A DNA stretch of 43,016 nucleotides from an uncultured Lachnospiraceae bacterium (GTDB lineage Bacteria; Bacillota; Clostridia; Lachnospirales; Lachnospiraceae), in NCBI GenBank assembly GCA_910579615.1, contig CAJTUA010000023.1, positions 24,755 through 67,770 of the forward strand. Direction: 5' to 3'. Both the position numbers and the translations under genes were made by a program. Below are positions 16,701 to 25,951 of the stretch, piece by piece. Positions within the stretch are counted from its first letter, which is position 1, and each line of letters starts with the position of its first letter. A model generated the notes under the pieces. It was not told where the DNA came from. It worked only from the letters and a program-made list of their open reading frames with translations, and searched no databases.

Positions 16701-17427
16701 TCCCCACGAGCCCCAAAAAACACTCCGGTATCTCCCCGTTTTCCAGGGCATTGGTAAGCTCCTCCAAAAGCGGTTGGCTGACTGTCCTAAAATATAGATT
16801 TCCAAATAACATAACCGCAAACCCTTCGTATGCGGATAAAAGCGGCATATCCTCCGGTTCAGGTGTCATCGCTGCCCTGGCGTCTTTCGGATATTTCCCG
16901 TAAAAATAAAGTGCGAGCAGGATAAGTTTCCCATTTACGCTCTGGCTCACTTCCATGCTAAGCGCCTGCTTTAAAATCTCCGGGCTGCTTTTTGCCGCCT
17001 CAAAGACAGAGAGTAAATTGCGGGAAAAAGGGTAGGTAGACATCCCGCTTCCCGCAGCATGTGCCGCCGCCATTTTCGGCGCGTCCGCCCATTCCGTCGG
17101 TGCCAATATGCGGTAAAGATTGACTGGAACCATCTGGCAGCAGGTGGATTTGCCCCGCGCGAACAGCAGTTGGAACAGCCTGCCCATATCTGCCTTCACA
17201 TCCTGCAGCCCGAAACGTTCCTTCTTTTCAATCAGGTTGTCGAAGCGTTTTCTCACCGCTTCCCCCTGTACTGCGGACAAATCCCTGAAACTGATTTCCC
17301 CTAGCGCATCCTTCCCCCGTTCCCCGGCAAGGTACGCTTTTGCCGCTTCTTGTTCCGCTGCCGATAATTCCAGCTCCGCGAACAGTTCTTCCCATTTTCC
17401 AACCGAATCCCCCTTTCGATTTAACAT
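13756..17427 (-). CDS. DUF4132 domain protein, paralogue 2
   Basis: 1223 aa. Same architecture as paralogue 1: N-terminal module (LSAAEQEAAKAYLAGERGKD), helical middle, HEAT-like stretch (AKKRWVLYAAAIHGGSAIIE, CEAVKALSLSPLPQALLI) and C-terminal DUF4132 core (GLIWGIYEGGRL, MEDGSFNTEEEEEFVLP, PARYFSEIVWQ). The C-terminal ~450 residues are close to paralogue 3, while the N-terminal half is clearly more divergent. Variable linkers differ from the other copies: an SSARGAGSV-type Ala/Gly/Gln insert near residue 725 and a Gly/Ala insert near 1040. Two starts are possible, 17427 (GGGAGG very close) or 17439 (AAGGCGG 5 nt upstream). Confidence 0.9.
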   Translation of the reverse strand: MLNRKGDSVGKWEELFAELELSAAEQEAAKAYLAGERGKDALGEISFRDLSAVQGEAVRKRFDNLIEKKERFGLQDVKADMGRLFQLLFARGKSTCCQMVPVNLYRILAPTEWADAPKMAAAHAAGSGMSTYPFSRNLLSVFEAAKSSPEILKQALSMEVSQSVNGKLILLALYFYGKYPKDARAAMTPEPEDMPLLSAYEGFAVMLFGNLYFRTVSQPLLEELTNALENGEIPECFLGLVGTEPKISSHLHKWVVGLSYLNYMYSPKLKNIVRLCLLANLQETLEALYTMSRGTKMDICTKGGAYDKVFGIDSEKYLTWAAKGERKNILRKQLAENTECYIQVMDSLPVEYANKLFLMMKEEKPELYRKLLEERQKDGNSAEREKLIDAVVQQDANLDAAKAWLCGESTLEEFDASFDKSIGGSLYVGVHEWELLANYYENYGDEEVYRRCEVYMLFNRARAFFNMAIRKQGKWSGNCIETERVKKVFADFETEGLGLAQQIPLISLLGDSMYSQSETKKFLDCVKEYLSGHLEKRREDTLKVLAGADFFTRCIGLQVLAQDAGRNKAEILKYVNDSSKVVREELFGILCAHKEWEEDIKALLSSKKAAEREFFIRVLLHWQETGADYRECFTQAMENEKSAKVKELLENALGMKNDAASGAAQETSKAELVKNLHKGGKKRGLAWAYETPFSAVHMADNAVVQGETSAQQAEHAGSTSARGAGSVQDMGRIAADEEYLQAVLLCYASADGCGVSKNAAFLAKDLNAAEFAVYVNELFDKWVETGAEAKKRWVLYAAAIHGGSAIIEKLQRRIKEWPQQSRGAIACEAVKALSLSPLPQALLIVDGIARKFKYRQVQAAAGEALAFAAAQLGITQEELADRIVPDFGFDEKVERIFDYGERKFIVTLTAALEMEVFEADSMSIRGKKLKSLPAPGKKDDAAKAAAAYEEFKQLKKQLKTTVGSQKQRLEMALSTAREWDVDAWKQLFVKNPIMHQFAIGLIWGIYEGGRLIQSFRYMEDGSFNTEEEEEFVLPADKGMAAGNGLPADEKASVCRKIGLVHPIELTEESRAAWKEQLSDYEITQPFKQLDRTVYAMTEKEADTRELTRFRDKTVNDLSLGSRLSGLGWYRGSVQDAGCFDTYYREDKEIELGVELHFSGSYVGGENEEVTIYDARFYKAGTIAQGGYVYDEEDKEKAHFLKDVPARYFSEIVWQLTKAVFGAG

Positions 17428-17500
17428 GTTCCCTCCCATTCTGCCGCCTTAACGGCATCTTTTATTTTCTTATTGTGCGCTAACCAATATTCTTTGCTTC

Positions 17501-18580
17501 TCATTCATCCCCCAGATATGAGTTGCTTGCCGCCTCCGTCATCTGCAGAATCACCTCGCTGAAATATCTTTCAGGAATATCCTGTAAGACAATCGCCTTC
17601 GCCTCATCCGCCTCATCATATGCATGGTTTTCCCAGTCAAAGGTTCCCGACTTATAAAATCTTGCCCCGCGCAATGTAATCTCAACCAAGTCGCATTCAA
17701 ACACCGTATTGCCAGAGGTATGCAGTTCCACGCAAAGCCCCGCATCCTTGTCCTCCCGGTAATAAATATCATAGTAATTTTCATCCTGCATACAGCACTC
17801 CCAGCCCATCTTCTCCAGTTCCCTGCCAAACAGCCCGTCATGCAGCATTTTTTTCTGGAAACGCACCAGTTTCTTCTTCTCCGCCTCCCTCTTATGCACG
17901 GTATATGTCTGGCGGTCAAGCTGGTCAATCGGCGGCTCAACATCGTCCTCCCAAAGCTGATCTTCCCAAGCTTTCATTTGCTCCTTTGTCAGTTCCAACG
18001 GATGTACCAGCGTAATTTTTCCCGCCTCCGGAAGCTCAAATTCCCCCTCATCCTCTTTGCAGAACGAGCCATCCTCCCGGCAGCGGAAGCTCTGCACCAA
18101 CTTCCCTTCCTCATAAATACCCCAGACCAATCCGACTGCAAGCGGATGCATAACCGGGTTTCCTTCAAAAAGCTCCTTCCACGCGTCCACGCTCCACTTC
18201 CTCGCCGTCATAAGCACCAGCTCCATGCGTTTACTCTGCTTCTTTACTTCCGCTTTCAAATCCTTTTTCAGCTGCTTGAATTCCTCAAGCGCCGCAGCTG
18301 CAAGCTCCGGGTCGTCCTTCTTTCCCGGCTTCGGGAGATTTTTCGTCTTCTTTCCGCGCGTTTCGCCATCCGGCCCGGCCTTCGTCTCAAATACCGCAAA
18401 ATCCATATTTGGCGTAATCGTTACAATAAACTCGCGCGCACCATAAGTAAAACGCCTTTCCCCATTCCCGTCAAAGCCCAAATCCGGCACGTTCCCATCC
18501 AAGAGCTCCTCGCGCGTAATGCCGAGCTGTGCCGCCCTTTTTTCTTCTGCTGCCATAAATTTTTTTTTCTTGCTTGCCAT
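17501..18580 (-). CDS. Stand-alone DUF4132 C-terminal domain protein
   Basis: 359 aa, corresponding only to the last ~350 residues of its full-length neighbours. It begins with a Lys-rich MASKKKKF leader, then AAQLGITREELLDGNVPDLG (equivalent to the end of the HEAT-like part of the long paralogues) and runs through the whole DUF4132 core: GLVWGIYEEGKL, CREDGSFCKEDE, KITLVHPLEL, PERYFSEVILQ. It has its own strong ribosome binding site (AAGGAGG, 7 nt before ATG), and the frame is intact with no stops. It is therefore more likely a working short protein than debris. No trace of the missing N-terminal part is visible in the 240 bp upstream (18581-18820), which holds no gene. Confidence 0.88.
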   Translation of the reverse strand: MASKKKKFMAAEEKRAAQLGITREELLDGNVPDLGFDGNGERRFTYGAREFIVTITPNMDFAVFETKAGPDGETRGKKTKNLPKPGKKDDPELAAAALEEFKQLKKDLKAEVKKQSKRMELVLMTARKWSVDAWKELFEGNPVMHPLAVGLVWGIYEEGKLVQSFRCREDGSFCKEDEGEFELPEAGKITLVHPLELTKEQMKAWEDQLWEDDVEPPIDQLDRQTYTVHKREAEKKKLVRFQKKMLHDGLFGRELEKMGWECCMQDENYYDIYYREDKDAGLCVELHTSGNTVFECDLVEITLRGARFYKSGTFDWENHAYDEADEAKAIVLQDIPERYFSEVILQMTEAASNSYLGDE

Positions 18581-18820
18581 TTTTTTGCCTCCTTATGTTT
18601 TTATTTTATCTTTTATTGACTAAACAAGACCACCATTTTTTTGATGACCTTATTTCATATAAAAACCGGCATCCGCCCGATAATCAGAAAACAGAAAAAA
18701 CCTCTTTCTAATTCTTTTCTGAAAACTGCTGAATCTGTTCTTCTGTTGCAGGTACGCAGCGCGTTATCCATTCCGGGTCATAACTGGATATGTTACTGCA
18801 TAACCGCTCCATGTTATTTC

Positions 18821-21800
18821 TTATTTCATCACTACCTTCGTCAATTGCCACACAATTTCGCTGAAATATCTTGCCGGGATATCCCGCAGAAAATACGCCT
18901 TCTGCTTATCCGCCTCATCATACACATAACTGCCGCGCGCAACCGTACCCGCCTTGTAGAAGCGCACGCCATAGAGCGTAACATCCTCATTCCCGCCGCC
19001 CACATAGCTCCCGGAAAAATGCAGCTCCACGCCAAGTTCCGCCTCCTTATCTTCGCGGTAATATGTATCAAAGCATCCCGCATCCTGTACCGAACCGCGG
19101 TACCAGCCAAACCCCAAAAGCCTGCCGCCAAGCGCGAGGTCATTCACCTCTTCATCCCAAAAACGCGTAAGCTCCTGCGTGTCGGCTTCCTCCTTTGTCA
19201 TCGTATAGACTACACGGTCCAACTGCTCAAACGGCTGCACAATCTCATAATCTTCAAGCTGCTCCTTCCACGCTGCCCTGTCCTCTGCCGTCAATTCTAC
19301 CGGGTGTACAAGCCCAATCCCCACACCCGTAGATGGTTCTTTCCCCTCTGCCAATTCCCCGCTGGCAGCCGCTTTTCTTTCGTCAGGCAATACAAATTCC
19401 TCCTCATCCTTTGTATTGAATGAGCCGTCCTCCATATACCGGAAGCTCTGCGTCAGCTTTCCATTCTCATAAATTCCCCATATCAAGCCAATTGCAAACC
19501 GATGCATGATCGGATTTTTTACAAAAAGCTGTCTCCACGCGGCAATACTCCATTCCCTCGCAGTGGAAAGTGCCATTTCCAAACGCTGCTTCTGACTACT
19601 CACGGTTATTTTCATCTGTTTTTTCAACTGTTTGAATTCCTCGTAAGCCGCCGCTGCCTTTGCCGCGTCGTCCTTCTTGCCCGGCGCAGGGAGATTTTTC
19701 AGCTTCTTCCCCCGCACGATGGCACACCCCTTTTTCTTTTCCGGCACACTGCTGCCTTTCTCTGCAACTGCGGTTTCCCCGCCTGCCGCCTCAAACACCT
19801 CGACCTCAAGCGCCGTCGTAAGCGTTACAATAAACTTTCTCGCCCCGTAATCAAACACCCGCTCCACATTCTCATCAAACCCAAAATCCGGCACAATCCG
19901 GTCTGCCAGCTCCTCGCGCGTAATGCCAAGCTGCTCAGCGGCAAACGCAAGCGCCTCGCCTGCCGCCGCCCGCACCTGTTTGAATTTAAATTTCCGCGCG
20001 ATTCCGTCCACAACCAGCAGCGCCTGTGGGAGAGGATTTAAGCTCAATGCCTTCACCGCCTCGCACGCGATTGCACCCCGCGCCTGCGCCGGCCATTCTT
20101 TAATCTGGGTCTGCAGCTTTTCAATGATGGTACTGCCCCCATGGATTGCCGCCGCATAAAGCACCCAGCGCTTTTTTGCCTCCGCGCCCGCCGACATCCA
20201 TTTCCCAAAAAGCTCATTTACATATATGGCAAATTCCGCAGCATCCACGCTTTTTGCCAAAAATGCCGCGTTTGCGCTTACGCCGCAGACATCCATGGAG
20301 CTGTAGGCCAGAAGGATTGCCTGCAGGTATTCTTCCTTTGCGACCGCCCTTTCAGCGCCCTGCGCTTTCGTATCCCCTGCCATATGTACCACGGAAAACG
20401 GCGTTTCATACGCCCATGCAAGCCCGCGTTTCTTCCCGCCCCTGTGCAGCTCTTTCACCAAATTTTCCCGCGAAAACTCCGGTGCTGCCGCCGCGGTACG
20501 CTCCTCGCCGCCCGTTCCATTGCCCAATGCATTCCCCAAAAGCTCTTTGATTTTCGCATTCTTTTCCTTCTCAAATGCCTGCGCAAAAAATTCCCTGAAA
20601 TCTCCCCACGTCTCCTGCCATGCGGCAAGCACCTTGATGCCAAGTTCTTTCTCCGCTGCCTTTTTCGCCATAACAAGCGCCTTGATTTCCGTCTCCCAAT
20701 CCCTCTGCGCGAGCAGAATATCAAAGAGCTCCTGCTTGACGATTTTCGCCGAATCCTGTGCGTAAGCGAGAATTTCCTTCTTATTTTCCTGTGCATCCTG
20801 GCGCATTACGCGGAGGGCAAAACAGCGCCCGAACGCGTCCGCCGCCGCAAATGCCGCGAGCATTTCCTCCCGCCGCTCCTTCAAATACCCCGTAAAAACC
20901 TGCAAAGCCGCATCCAGAAAAGAATCCTTCAATGTTTTCACATACATCCGGTCATAAATCATGAAAACCCCGCTCAGCTGATAAGAAAGCGCAACCTTCT
21001 CCGCCGAAAAATCCGCAAAAATCTTCTCCACCCTTCCTGGCGCGACCTTCTCCCTGCCGCTCCCCGGTTCCAGAATCTGGTTCCAGAAAAAGTACACTGC
21101 CTGTTTGAACAGCATAAACGCCTCGCAGCGCCGGAAAAACTCCTCATCGTTATATATTTTCATATAGTCCGCAAGCTGCCCCCACTCACGCCCGCCGGCG
21201 TAAGACAAGGACGGCTTCCACGAACCCGCCAAAGGGTATAGCGTCTCCACCGCACTCTCTCCGCGCAGATACGCCTTTTCTGTATTCATATCCGCACCTG
21301 CCGGAACAATGGAATCAATCAATTTTTCCCTGTCCTGGTTGTTCCCCTTCTTTGCGTACAGGCGCTTTTCCTTCATGATTTTCTCATACAAATCCGCATC
21401 CTGCTGCCGGATAATGGAAAGCATTTTTCCGCCCTGCTCGATATCCATTTGCTTCATCAGTTCCAAATAACATTCCTGGTGGCGTTCAAACTGGCTTTTC
21501 ATAATCTCCGTAAAATTCCGCTCAACCGCCCAACGCAGATAGGTTTTTGTATCAACCCCGAATTCCTCGTCATACGCCCCGCCATTCTTCTCGACGCTGA
21601 TGGAAATCCCTGAGCTCATGTTACTCATGGTGTCCAATGTGCCCTCCCAGTCAAGCGCAATGCAGAATTTTACGATATTTTTTAATTTTTCTGAAAGCAT
21701 ATAATTCCAGTAGGAAAGCCCCACGGTCAGACTCCGCAGGTTCTCGTTGATATTTACAGCCGTTCCGATAAGCGGCGACAGCTTCTGTGGCATCCTGCCA

Positions 21801-22540
21801 TCTGCCACATCATCCGCCAGTTCCTGCAGCGCCGCTTCCGTTACGGTCTGCCCCATACACCCAAAATACAGGTGCGCAAAATTCTTGATGGCAAGCTCCT
21901 CATAAGCAGAAAGCAGGGGCATATCCTCCTCCTCTATCTCCGTGCAAATCCGCGGCGCACCGTTTGGTCCTTTTCCCAACCACTTCTGCACCCCCTCCTG
22001 CTCCGCTTTTAAAAACGGTTTCCGGTTCTGGTACTCCACGCGGAAATAAAGTGCGAGCAAAATAAATTCCCCGTTGCTTGCTTTGTTTCCAAGATGCCCA
22101 AGCGCCCTGCGAACCGTTTTCGTGCTGTGTTTCGCCACATCAAACAATCCCCACAAACTGCAGTTTAAATAAGGATATGCCCCAACCGCTTCCCCAAACG
22201 CCGCTGTGAGTTTTACTGCATCCATCTCCGGCACTTTCGATATCATCCGCATCTCGTCAAACGTAAACATTCGGTAACAGGTGGCACCTCCCCTGGCAAA
22301 GACGAGCAAAAACAGCCTTGCAAGCTCTTCCACACGCTTTTTGCGAACCAACTCCTTCGCGAGTTTATTGACCGGGTCAGGCGCGGCTGCGGACAAATCC
22401 CGGAACGCAATCAAATCAAGCGCTTCCTGCCCTGCCTCCTTGTTAAAAAATGTTTCCGCCGCGTGTCTTTCATCCGCCGAAAAAACCAATAAATCAAACA
22501 CTTCCTGCAGCTTGTCATTCGAACCTTTCCGTGGATTCAT
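18821..22540 (-). CDS. DUF4132 domain protein, paralogue 3
   Basis: 1239 aa. N-terminal shared module (VFSADERHAAETFFNKEAGQ), long helical middle, HEAT-like segment (AKKRWVLYAAAIHGGSTIIE, VKALSLNPLPQALLVVDGIA) and DUF4132 core (GLIWGIYENGKL, MEDGSFNTKDEEEFVLP, IGLVHPVELT, PARYFSEIVWQ). The core is closest to paralogue 2. A unique insert precedes the PAPGKKDD linker (ETAVAEKGSSVPEKKKG). The start at 22540 is chosen because GGAGG lies 13 nt upstream and the downstream sequence aligns with the other N-termini; the open frame extends to 22600 through that ribosome binding site. Confidence 0.9.
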   Translation of the reverse strand: MNPRKGSNDKLQEVFDLLVFSADERHAAETFFNKEAGQEALDLIAFRDLSAAAPDPVNKLAKELVRKKRVEELARLFLLVFARGGATCYRMFTFDEMRMISKVPEMDAVKLTAAFGEAVGAYPYLNCSLWGLFDVAKHSTKTVRRALGHLGNKASNGEFILLALYFRVEYQNRKPFLKAEQEGVQKWLGKGPNGAPRICTEIEEEDMPLLSAYEELAIKNFAHLYFGCMGQTVTEAALQELADDVADGRMPQKLSPLIGTAVNINENLRSLTVGLSYWNYMLSEKLKNIVKFCIALDWEGTLDTMSNMSSGISISVEKNGGAYDEEFGVDTKTYLRWAVERNFTEIMKSQFERHQECYLELMKQMDIEQGGKMLSIIRQQDADLYEKIMKEKRLYAKKGNNQDREKLIDSIVPAGADMNTEKAYLRGESAVETLYPLAGSWKPSLSYAGGREWGQLADYMKIYNDEEFFRRCEAFMLFKQAVYFFWNQILEPGSGREKVAPGRVEKIFADFSAEKVALSYQLSGVFMIYDRMYVKTLKDSFLDAALQVFTGYLKERREEMLAAFAAADAFGRCFALRVMRQDAQENKKEILAYAQDSAKIVKQELFDILLAQRDWETEIKALVMAKKAAEKELGIKVLAAWQETWGDFREFFAQAFEKEKNAKIKELLGNALGNGTGGEERTAAAAPEFSRENLVKELHRGGKKRGLAWAYETPFSVVHMAGDTKAQGAERAVAKEEYLQAILLAYSSMDVCGVSANAAFLAKSVDAAEFAIYVNELFGKWMSAGAEAKKRWVLYAAAIHGGSTIIEKLQTQIKEWPAQARGAIACEAVKALSLNPLPQALLVVDGIARKFKFKQVRAAAGEALAFAAEQLGITREELADRIVPDFGFDENVERVFDYGARKFIVTLTTALEVEVFEAAGGETAVAEKGSSVPEKKKGCAIVRGKKLKNLPAPGKKDDAAKAAAAYEEFKQLKKQMKITVSSQKQRLEMALSTAREWSIAAWRQLFVKNPIMHRFAIGLIWGIYENGKLTQSFRYMEDGSFNTKDEEEFVLPDERKAAASGELAEGKEPSTGVGIGLVHPVELTAEDRAAWKEQLEDYEIVQPFEQLDRVVYTMTKEEADTQELTRFWDEEVNDLALGGRLLGFGWYRGSVQDAGCFDTYYREDKEAELGVELHFSGSYVGGGNEDVTLYGVRFYKAGTVARGSYVYDEADKQKAYFLRDIPARYFSEIVWQLTKVVMK

Positions 22541-22661
22541 TGTTGTTTCTTTGCCTCCTTTTATTTTCATTTTGCGTTCGTTAAACCATGACCTTGCCAC
22601 TCCATAAAATAAATTTTTCTTTCAGGCAAAATCCAGTTCAAAACCTATTTCCATTTTACCG

Positions 22662-22702
22662 CAAAAACGCTCCGACCGCAACAAAAATCACGGTCAGAGC
22701 GT
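22662..22702 (-). terminator. Terminator after the LRR protein gene
   Basis: A 12-bp stem with one mismatched position pairs 22667-22678 with 22691-22702 (arms ACGCTCCGACCG and CGGTCAGAGCGT). On the minus strand it is followed by TTTTT (complement of 22663-22667). It separates the LRR/subtilase unit from DUF4132 paralogue 3. Confidence 0.8.
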
Positions 22703-22717
22703 CCATTTACTCCACAT

Positions 22718-24127
22718 TTACTCCACGGTTACTTCACAGTGATATTCTTTTCCATAAATTAAAGCTGTAATCGTCGCAGTTCCCGCGCCCTTTGCATACA
22801 GGTTCCCAACCCTGTCCACGGTCACCACTTTCCGGTTGCTCGATGTCCACTTTTCTGCCTTCGCATTGCTGTTAAAACGCAGCGGGAATTTTGAACCGAC
22901 CCCCAGACAGACCTTTTCTGCCGCCAGTTCCAGTTCCACCACCCTGTTTCCGTGCTTTAACAGGTCTGGTAACTTCTGTACCTGTGCGATGTCGGTCACG
23001 TAGAAGGTATAGACAAGGTCAAAAGGGTTAAACGATAAATAATATAGCAGACCCTCATACTCCTCCAAATCTGGGGGGATTGTCAGTGTTTTTAGCTTCC
23101 GGCAGTTCATAAACGAATACGGTCCCAGTTTTTTTAAGGAAGCCGGGAGGGTCAAATGCTCTAATTTGCTACAATCATCAATAATTCCCCGACCAGTATC
23201 CCCGATATCCGTCAGTGCGTTGGAAAGGCGGATTTCCGTCAATTTCAGGCAAGTGGAAAAGCAATGCTGTCCAATATACGTCACCGAATCTTCCATGCGC
23301 ACAGATGTCAGTTCCGAACAGCACGCAAATGCATAGGAACCAATCTCCGTCACAGTATCTGGGATGAAAACCTGCTCCAGCTTACTCTCATGAAACGCCC
23401 AACCCGCGATTTTTCTGACACTGTCCGGAACCGTGACCTTGCCAGTACAATGATTCCCAAGCAGGAGAATCCCGTTCACAATCCACATTGAACTTTTCGT
23501 ATCATCTTTCCAGTAATTCTCTTCAAACGGTGTACGATGAAAAACACTATCCCCACACTCGCTTAGATGCTCCAAACCAGTTACTGTTTCCAGATTTTTG
23601 CAGCCTTCAAATACATAACCCCCTAGTTCTTCCACATTCTCCAAATGCACTTCCTTCAATGCACTTTCTGAAAATGCACCCCAACCGATTTTCCTGACGC
23701 TTGAAAGGTCAATTCTCTGAACCGCACTTCCATAAAATGCGCCCTGTTCGATTTCAAGGAGATTTCCACCCTCTACATCGGACAGGTTCTTGCAGGAATC
23801 AAACGCATAATTTCCAATTTCTGTCACGGTGTCTGGAAGGATTACTTTCTGAATCGTGGAATTTCCCTGAAACGCTTTTTCCCCGATTTTGACAACCCCT
23901 TCCGGTATCTGAACCGTTTCTTCCTTCCCGGAATACCGCACAAGGACACCTTCCTCATTGATTTCAAGCCCCTCCGTCTGCATGGTTCCCTGCGGTTTTT
24001 CTGCCTTTTTATTTTGCATCGCTATCATCTGTGGTTTGGTTGTACACGCTTCCGGACGCAGTGACGTTGGCTGCATGATTGCAGCCAACGAAACCGTCAG
24101 GAAGGCAAGTGGGATTATTTTTTTCAT
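22718..24127 (-). CDS. Secreted BspA-like leucine-rich repeat protein with Big_2 domain
   Basis: 469 aa. It has an N-terminal hydrophobic signal (MKKIIPLAFLTVSLAAIMQP). Then come BspA/LRR_5 type repeats from about 60 to 370, with recurring units such as VVKIGEKAFQG, VTEIGNYAFDSCKNL, VTEIGSYAFACCSEL and VTYIGQHCFSTCLKL. The C-terminal bacterial Ig-like (Big_2) domain (about 395-469) has WTSSNRKVVTVDRVGNLYAKGAGTATITA. Such proteins are extracellular adhesins or surface binders. AAGGAGG lies 4-5 nt before the ATG. It starts 29 nt after the subtilase remnant's stop and has its own terminator, so it belongs with that unit rather than with the DUF4132 genes. No LPXTG is present. Confidence 0.9.
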   Translation of the reverse strand: MKKIIPLAFLTVSLAAIMQPTSLRPEACTTKPQMIAMQNKKAEKPQGTMQTEGLEINEEGVLVRYSGKEETVQIPEGVVKIGEKAFQGNSTIQKVILPDTVTEIGNYAFDSCKNLSDVEGGNLLEIEQGAFYGSAVQRIDLSSVRKIGWGAFSESALKEVHLENVEELGGYVFEGCKNLETVTGLEHLSECGDSVFHRTPFEENYWKDDTKSSMWIVNGILLLGNHCTGKVTVPDSVRKIAGWAFHESKLEQVFIPDTVTEIGSYAFACCSELTSVRMEDSVTYIGQHCFSTCLKLTEIRLSNALTDIGDTGRGIIDDCSKLEHLTLPASLKKLGPYSFMNCRKLKTLTIPPDLEEYEGLLYYLSFNPFDLVYTFYVTDIAQVQKLPDLLKHGNRVVELELAAEKVCLGVGSKFPLRFNSNAKAEKWTSSNRKVVTVDRVGNLYAKGAGTATITALIYGKEYHCEVTVE

Positions 24128-24156
24128 ACTGCCTCCTTGCTTTTTAGTGTTTGCAG

Positions 24157-25629
24157 TTAATTCTGCGTTGCAGCATCATAAAGCTCATCATGCTTTTTAT
24201 AGTTTTCGCTGTCCACCGCCTCGATGTATTTGTTTAAACGCTTCAGCTTGAAAGAATTATCATAAGTTCCTGAAAAAACTCCATTAAAATCCTCGAAACT
24301 TCCTGACTCAAATTTTTTGACATGGGAAATAATATAGCGGCACATTGCACGCGCGCACTCATATCGGTTTGGAACTTTATTTTTATCGTCTGCTCCACCT
24401 GCCGTACCAGTTATATGACCAATATGCTTCCCATCCAGTGTATAACTGGAATGTGCAAACGCGTCCGTTACCGAATGCAGTGCCAGTCCGTAAATATAGA
24501 TTGCCTTCGTCCGATTTGTCACTTCACCCGAGATCAGTTTTGACCAGTCTAATATCGTATTATTCTTCTTATTCTTCAGATTCCCGGCTTCATCAAACGT
24601 TTCCTTGATATTTGCTGCCATCTTATCCACACAGTTTGCAGAAAAACTGCAGCCTGATATGCATGACATACCTGCCGGAACAGCAACATTTTTTGGAAGT
24701 TCTCCGCCATAGACAGCAGAAGCAATTTGTGTGATAAAAATATATGCAAACACATAATTGCTGTGATATATAAGATCATCCCCCTTATCACTGTCCGTTC
24801 TTCCCGAATACCCATGCCATTCCGGGTCTACCCGCATTTCGAGGAAATAATTGTCCGGTGCGATTGCAGCAGCTTTTAAAATCTTCATCCCGGATGTTGT
24901 CATCGTTTCACCATCAATCCCCTGCAAATCAGGCGCATTTTCCTTATCTGTTTGCTGCAGCAATAACTGATGACCGCCATACTTCGAACTTGTATGCAGC
25001 CATAACCCCTCCACATACGTCGCATCCTCAAATTCCATCACTGGTTTTTCATTATATTCGAGAATCCCTGCTCCAATCCCTTCCGCAACCAGTCCATAGC
25101 CGTATTCCAGGGCATCCCCGTACTGGTTCGCGCTAAAATCAAGCAATGCGCGGATAAAATCCGCAGGCATGCTCTTATCCTGCTGCCAAAGCACGGACGC
25201 AATCGCGGTTACATGTGGTGCCGCGAGACTGGTTCCTCCGACCGTACACACCCCGCCGCAGTTACCCGCTGCCGCCACAAGCAAAATATTGGCGTTGTAC
25301 GCCCTTTGGATTGCTGCCCGTAATGCCGGGGAATCAACCGTAGTTCCAAAACTAAGATTGATAATATCAACATCCTGCGAAATCGCCCAGTCAATTGCTT
25401 CCACCACCCGGCTGACCGGGGCGCGGTTTTCCGAATCCAAAACACGCGCGGAATAAAGCAATACTTGCGGGTTGATACCAGTAATGCCCTCCCCATTGTC
25501 CAAAGCTGCAATCACGTCGGCAACGCTTGTTCCATGGCACGAACCATCCTCATACAAAATGGATACTTCGTCTTCACCCGGAATAAAATTTTTGCGCATA
25601 TATACATCGATATCACCCGTATCATCCAC
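24157..25629 (-). pseudogene. Subtilase (S8)-like gene lacking catalytic Asp and a core segment, with H/D/H C-terminal domain
   Basis: 490 residues from the first possible start (GTG 25629). The His (GSCHGTS, His32), oxyanion Asn (AAAGN, Asn123) and Ser (GGTSLAAPH, Ser134) blocks are clear. However, only about 8 residues separate AAGN from GGTS where active subtilases have roughly 80. At the 5' end the frame reads SGVDDTGDIDVY where homologues carry the catalytic D(S/T)G; the Asp position is replaced and a stop lies a few codons upstream. The C-terminal part has a LALHSVTDAFAHSS block (His385, Asp389, His393) like zinc phospholipase-type helical domains. It is best read as a decayed protease, though the long intact frame leaves open a recycled inactive protein. 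Confidence 0.65.
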
Positions 25630-25644
25630 ACCGGAAAACCTTTT

Positions 25645-25926
25645 TCCTTTTTACAGAGTTCATAAAAACATTTCAGCTGCTCTCCTGCCTTTTCATACCT
25701 CCAAAACCAGATACTACAGCGGATATCCATTTCCATATTCGCCAGAATATTGTCGGATGCCCCTAAGTAAAAAACAGTTACTGCATTCAAAACGTGCAGC
25801 CGCCCCATCAAAAGCCGCATCTGCCAAAAATCCCTCTCCGGCTTTCTCCCGTGACAGCCCCCTTATGTTTCGAGCCGTTTTTAGCCTGCCCGTAACTGTA
25901 CCAGAAGCATCCGCTTTTTCTTTCAT
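25645..25926 (-). pseudogene. Frame-shifted helical remnant upstream of the subtilase
   Basis: A start with AAGGATAGGG upstream (ATG 25926) opens a frame of about 70 codons. From about 25840 a different frame carries convincing protein-like sequence (RDFWQMRLLMGRLHVLNAV, then NILANMEMDIRCSIWFWRYE and KAGEQLKCFYELCKKEKG) that runs into the subtilase remnant in a third frame. I read it as the remains of one or two genes broken by frameshifts and joined to the protease. Family not recognised. Apart from this, the 25630-25951 gap holds nothing I can identify. Confidence 0.4.
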
Positions 25927-25951
25927 TGTACCCTATCCTTTCCCTGCAGCT

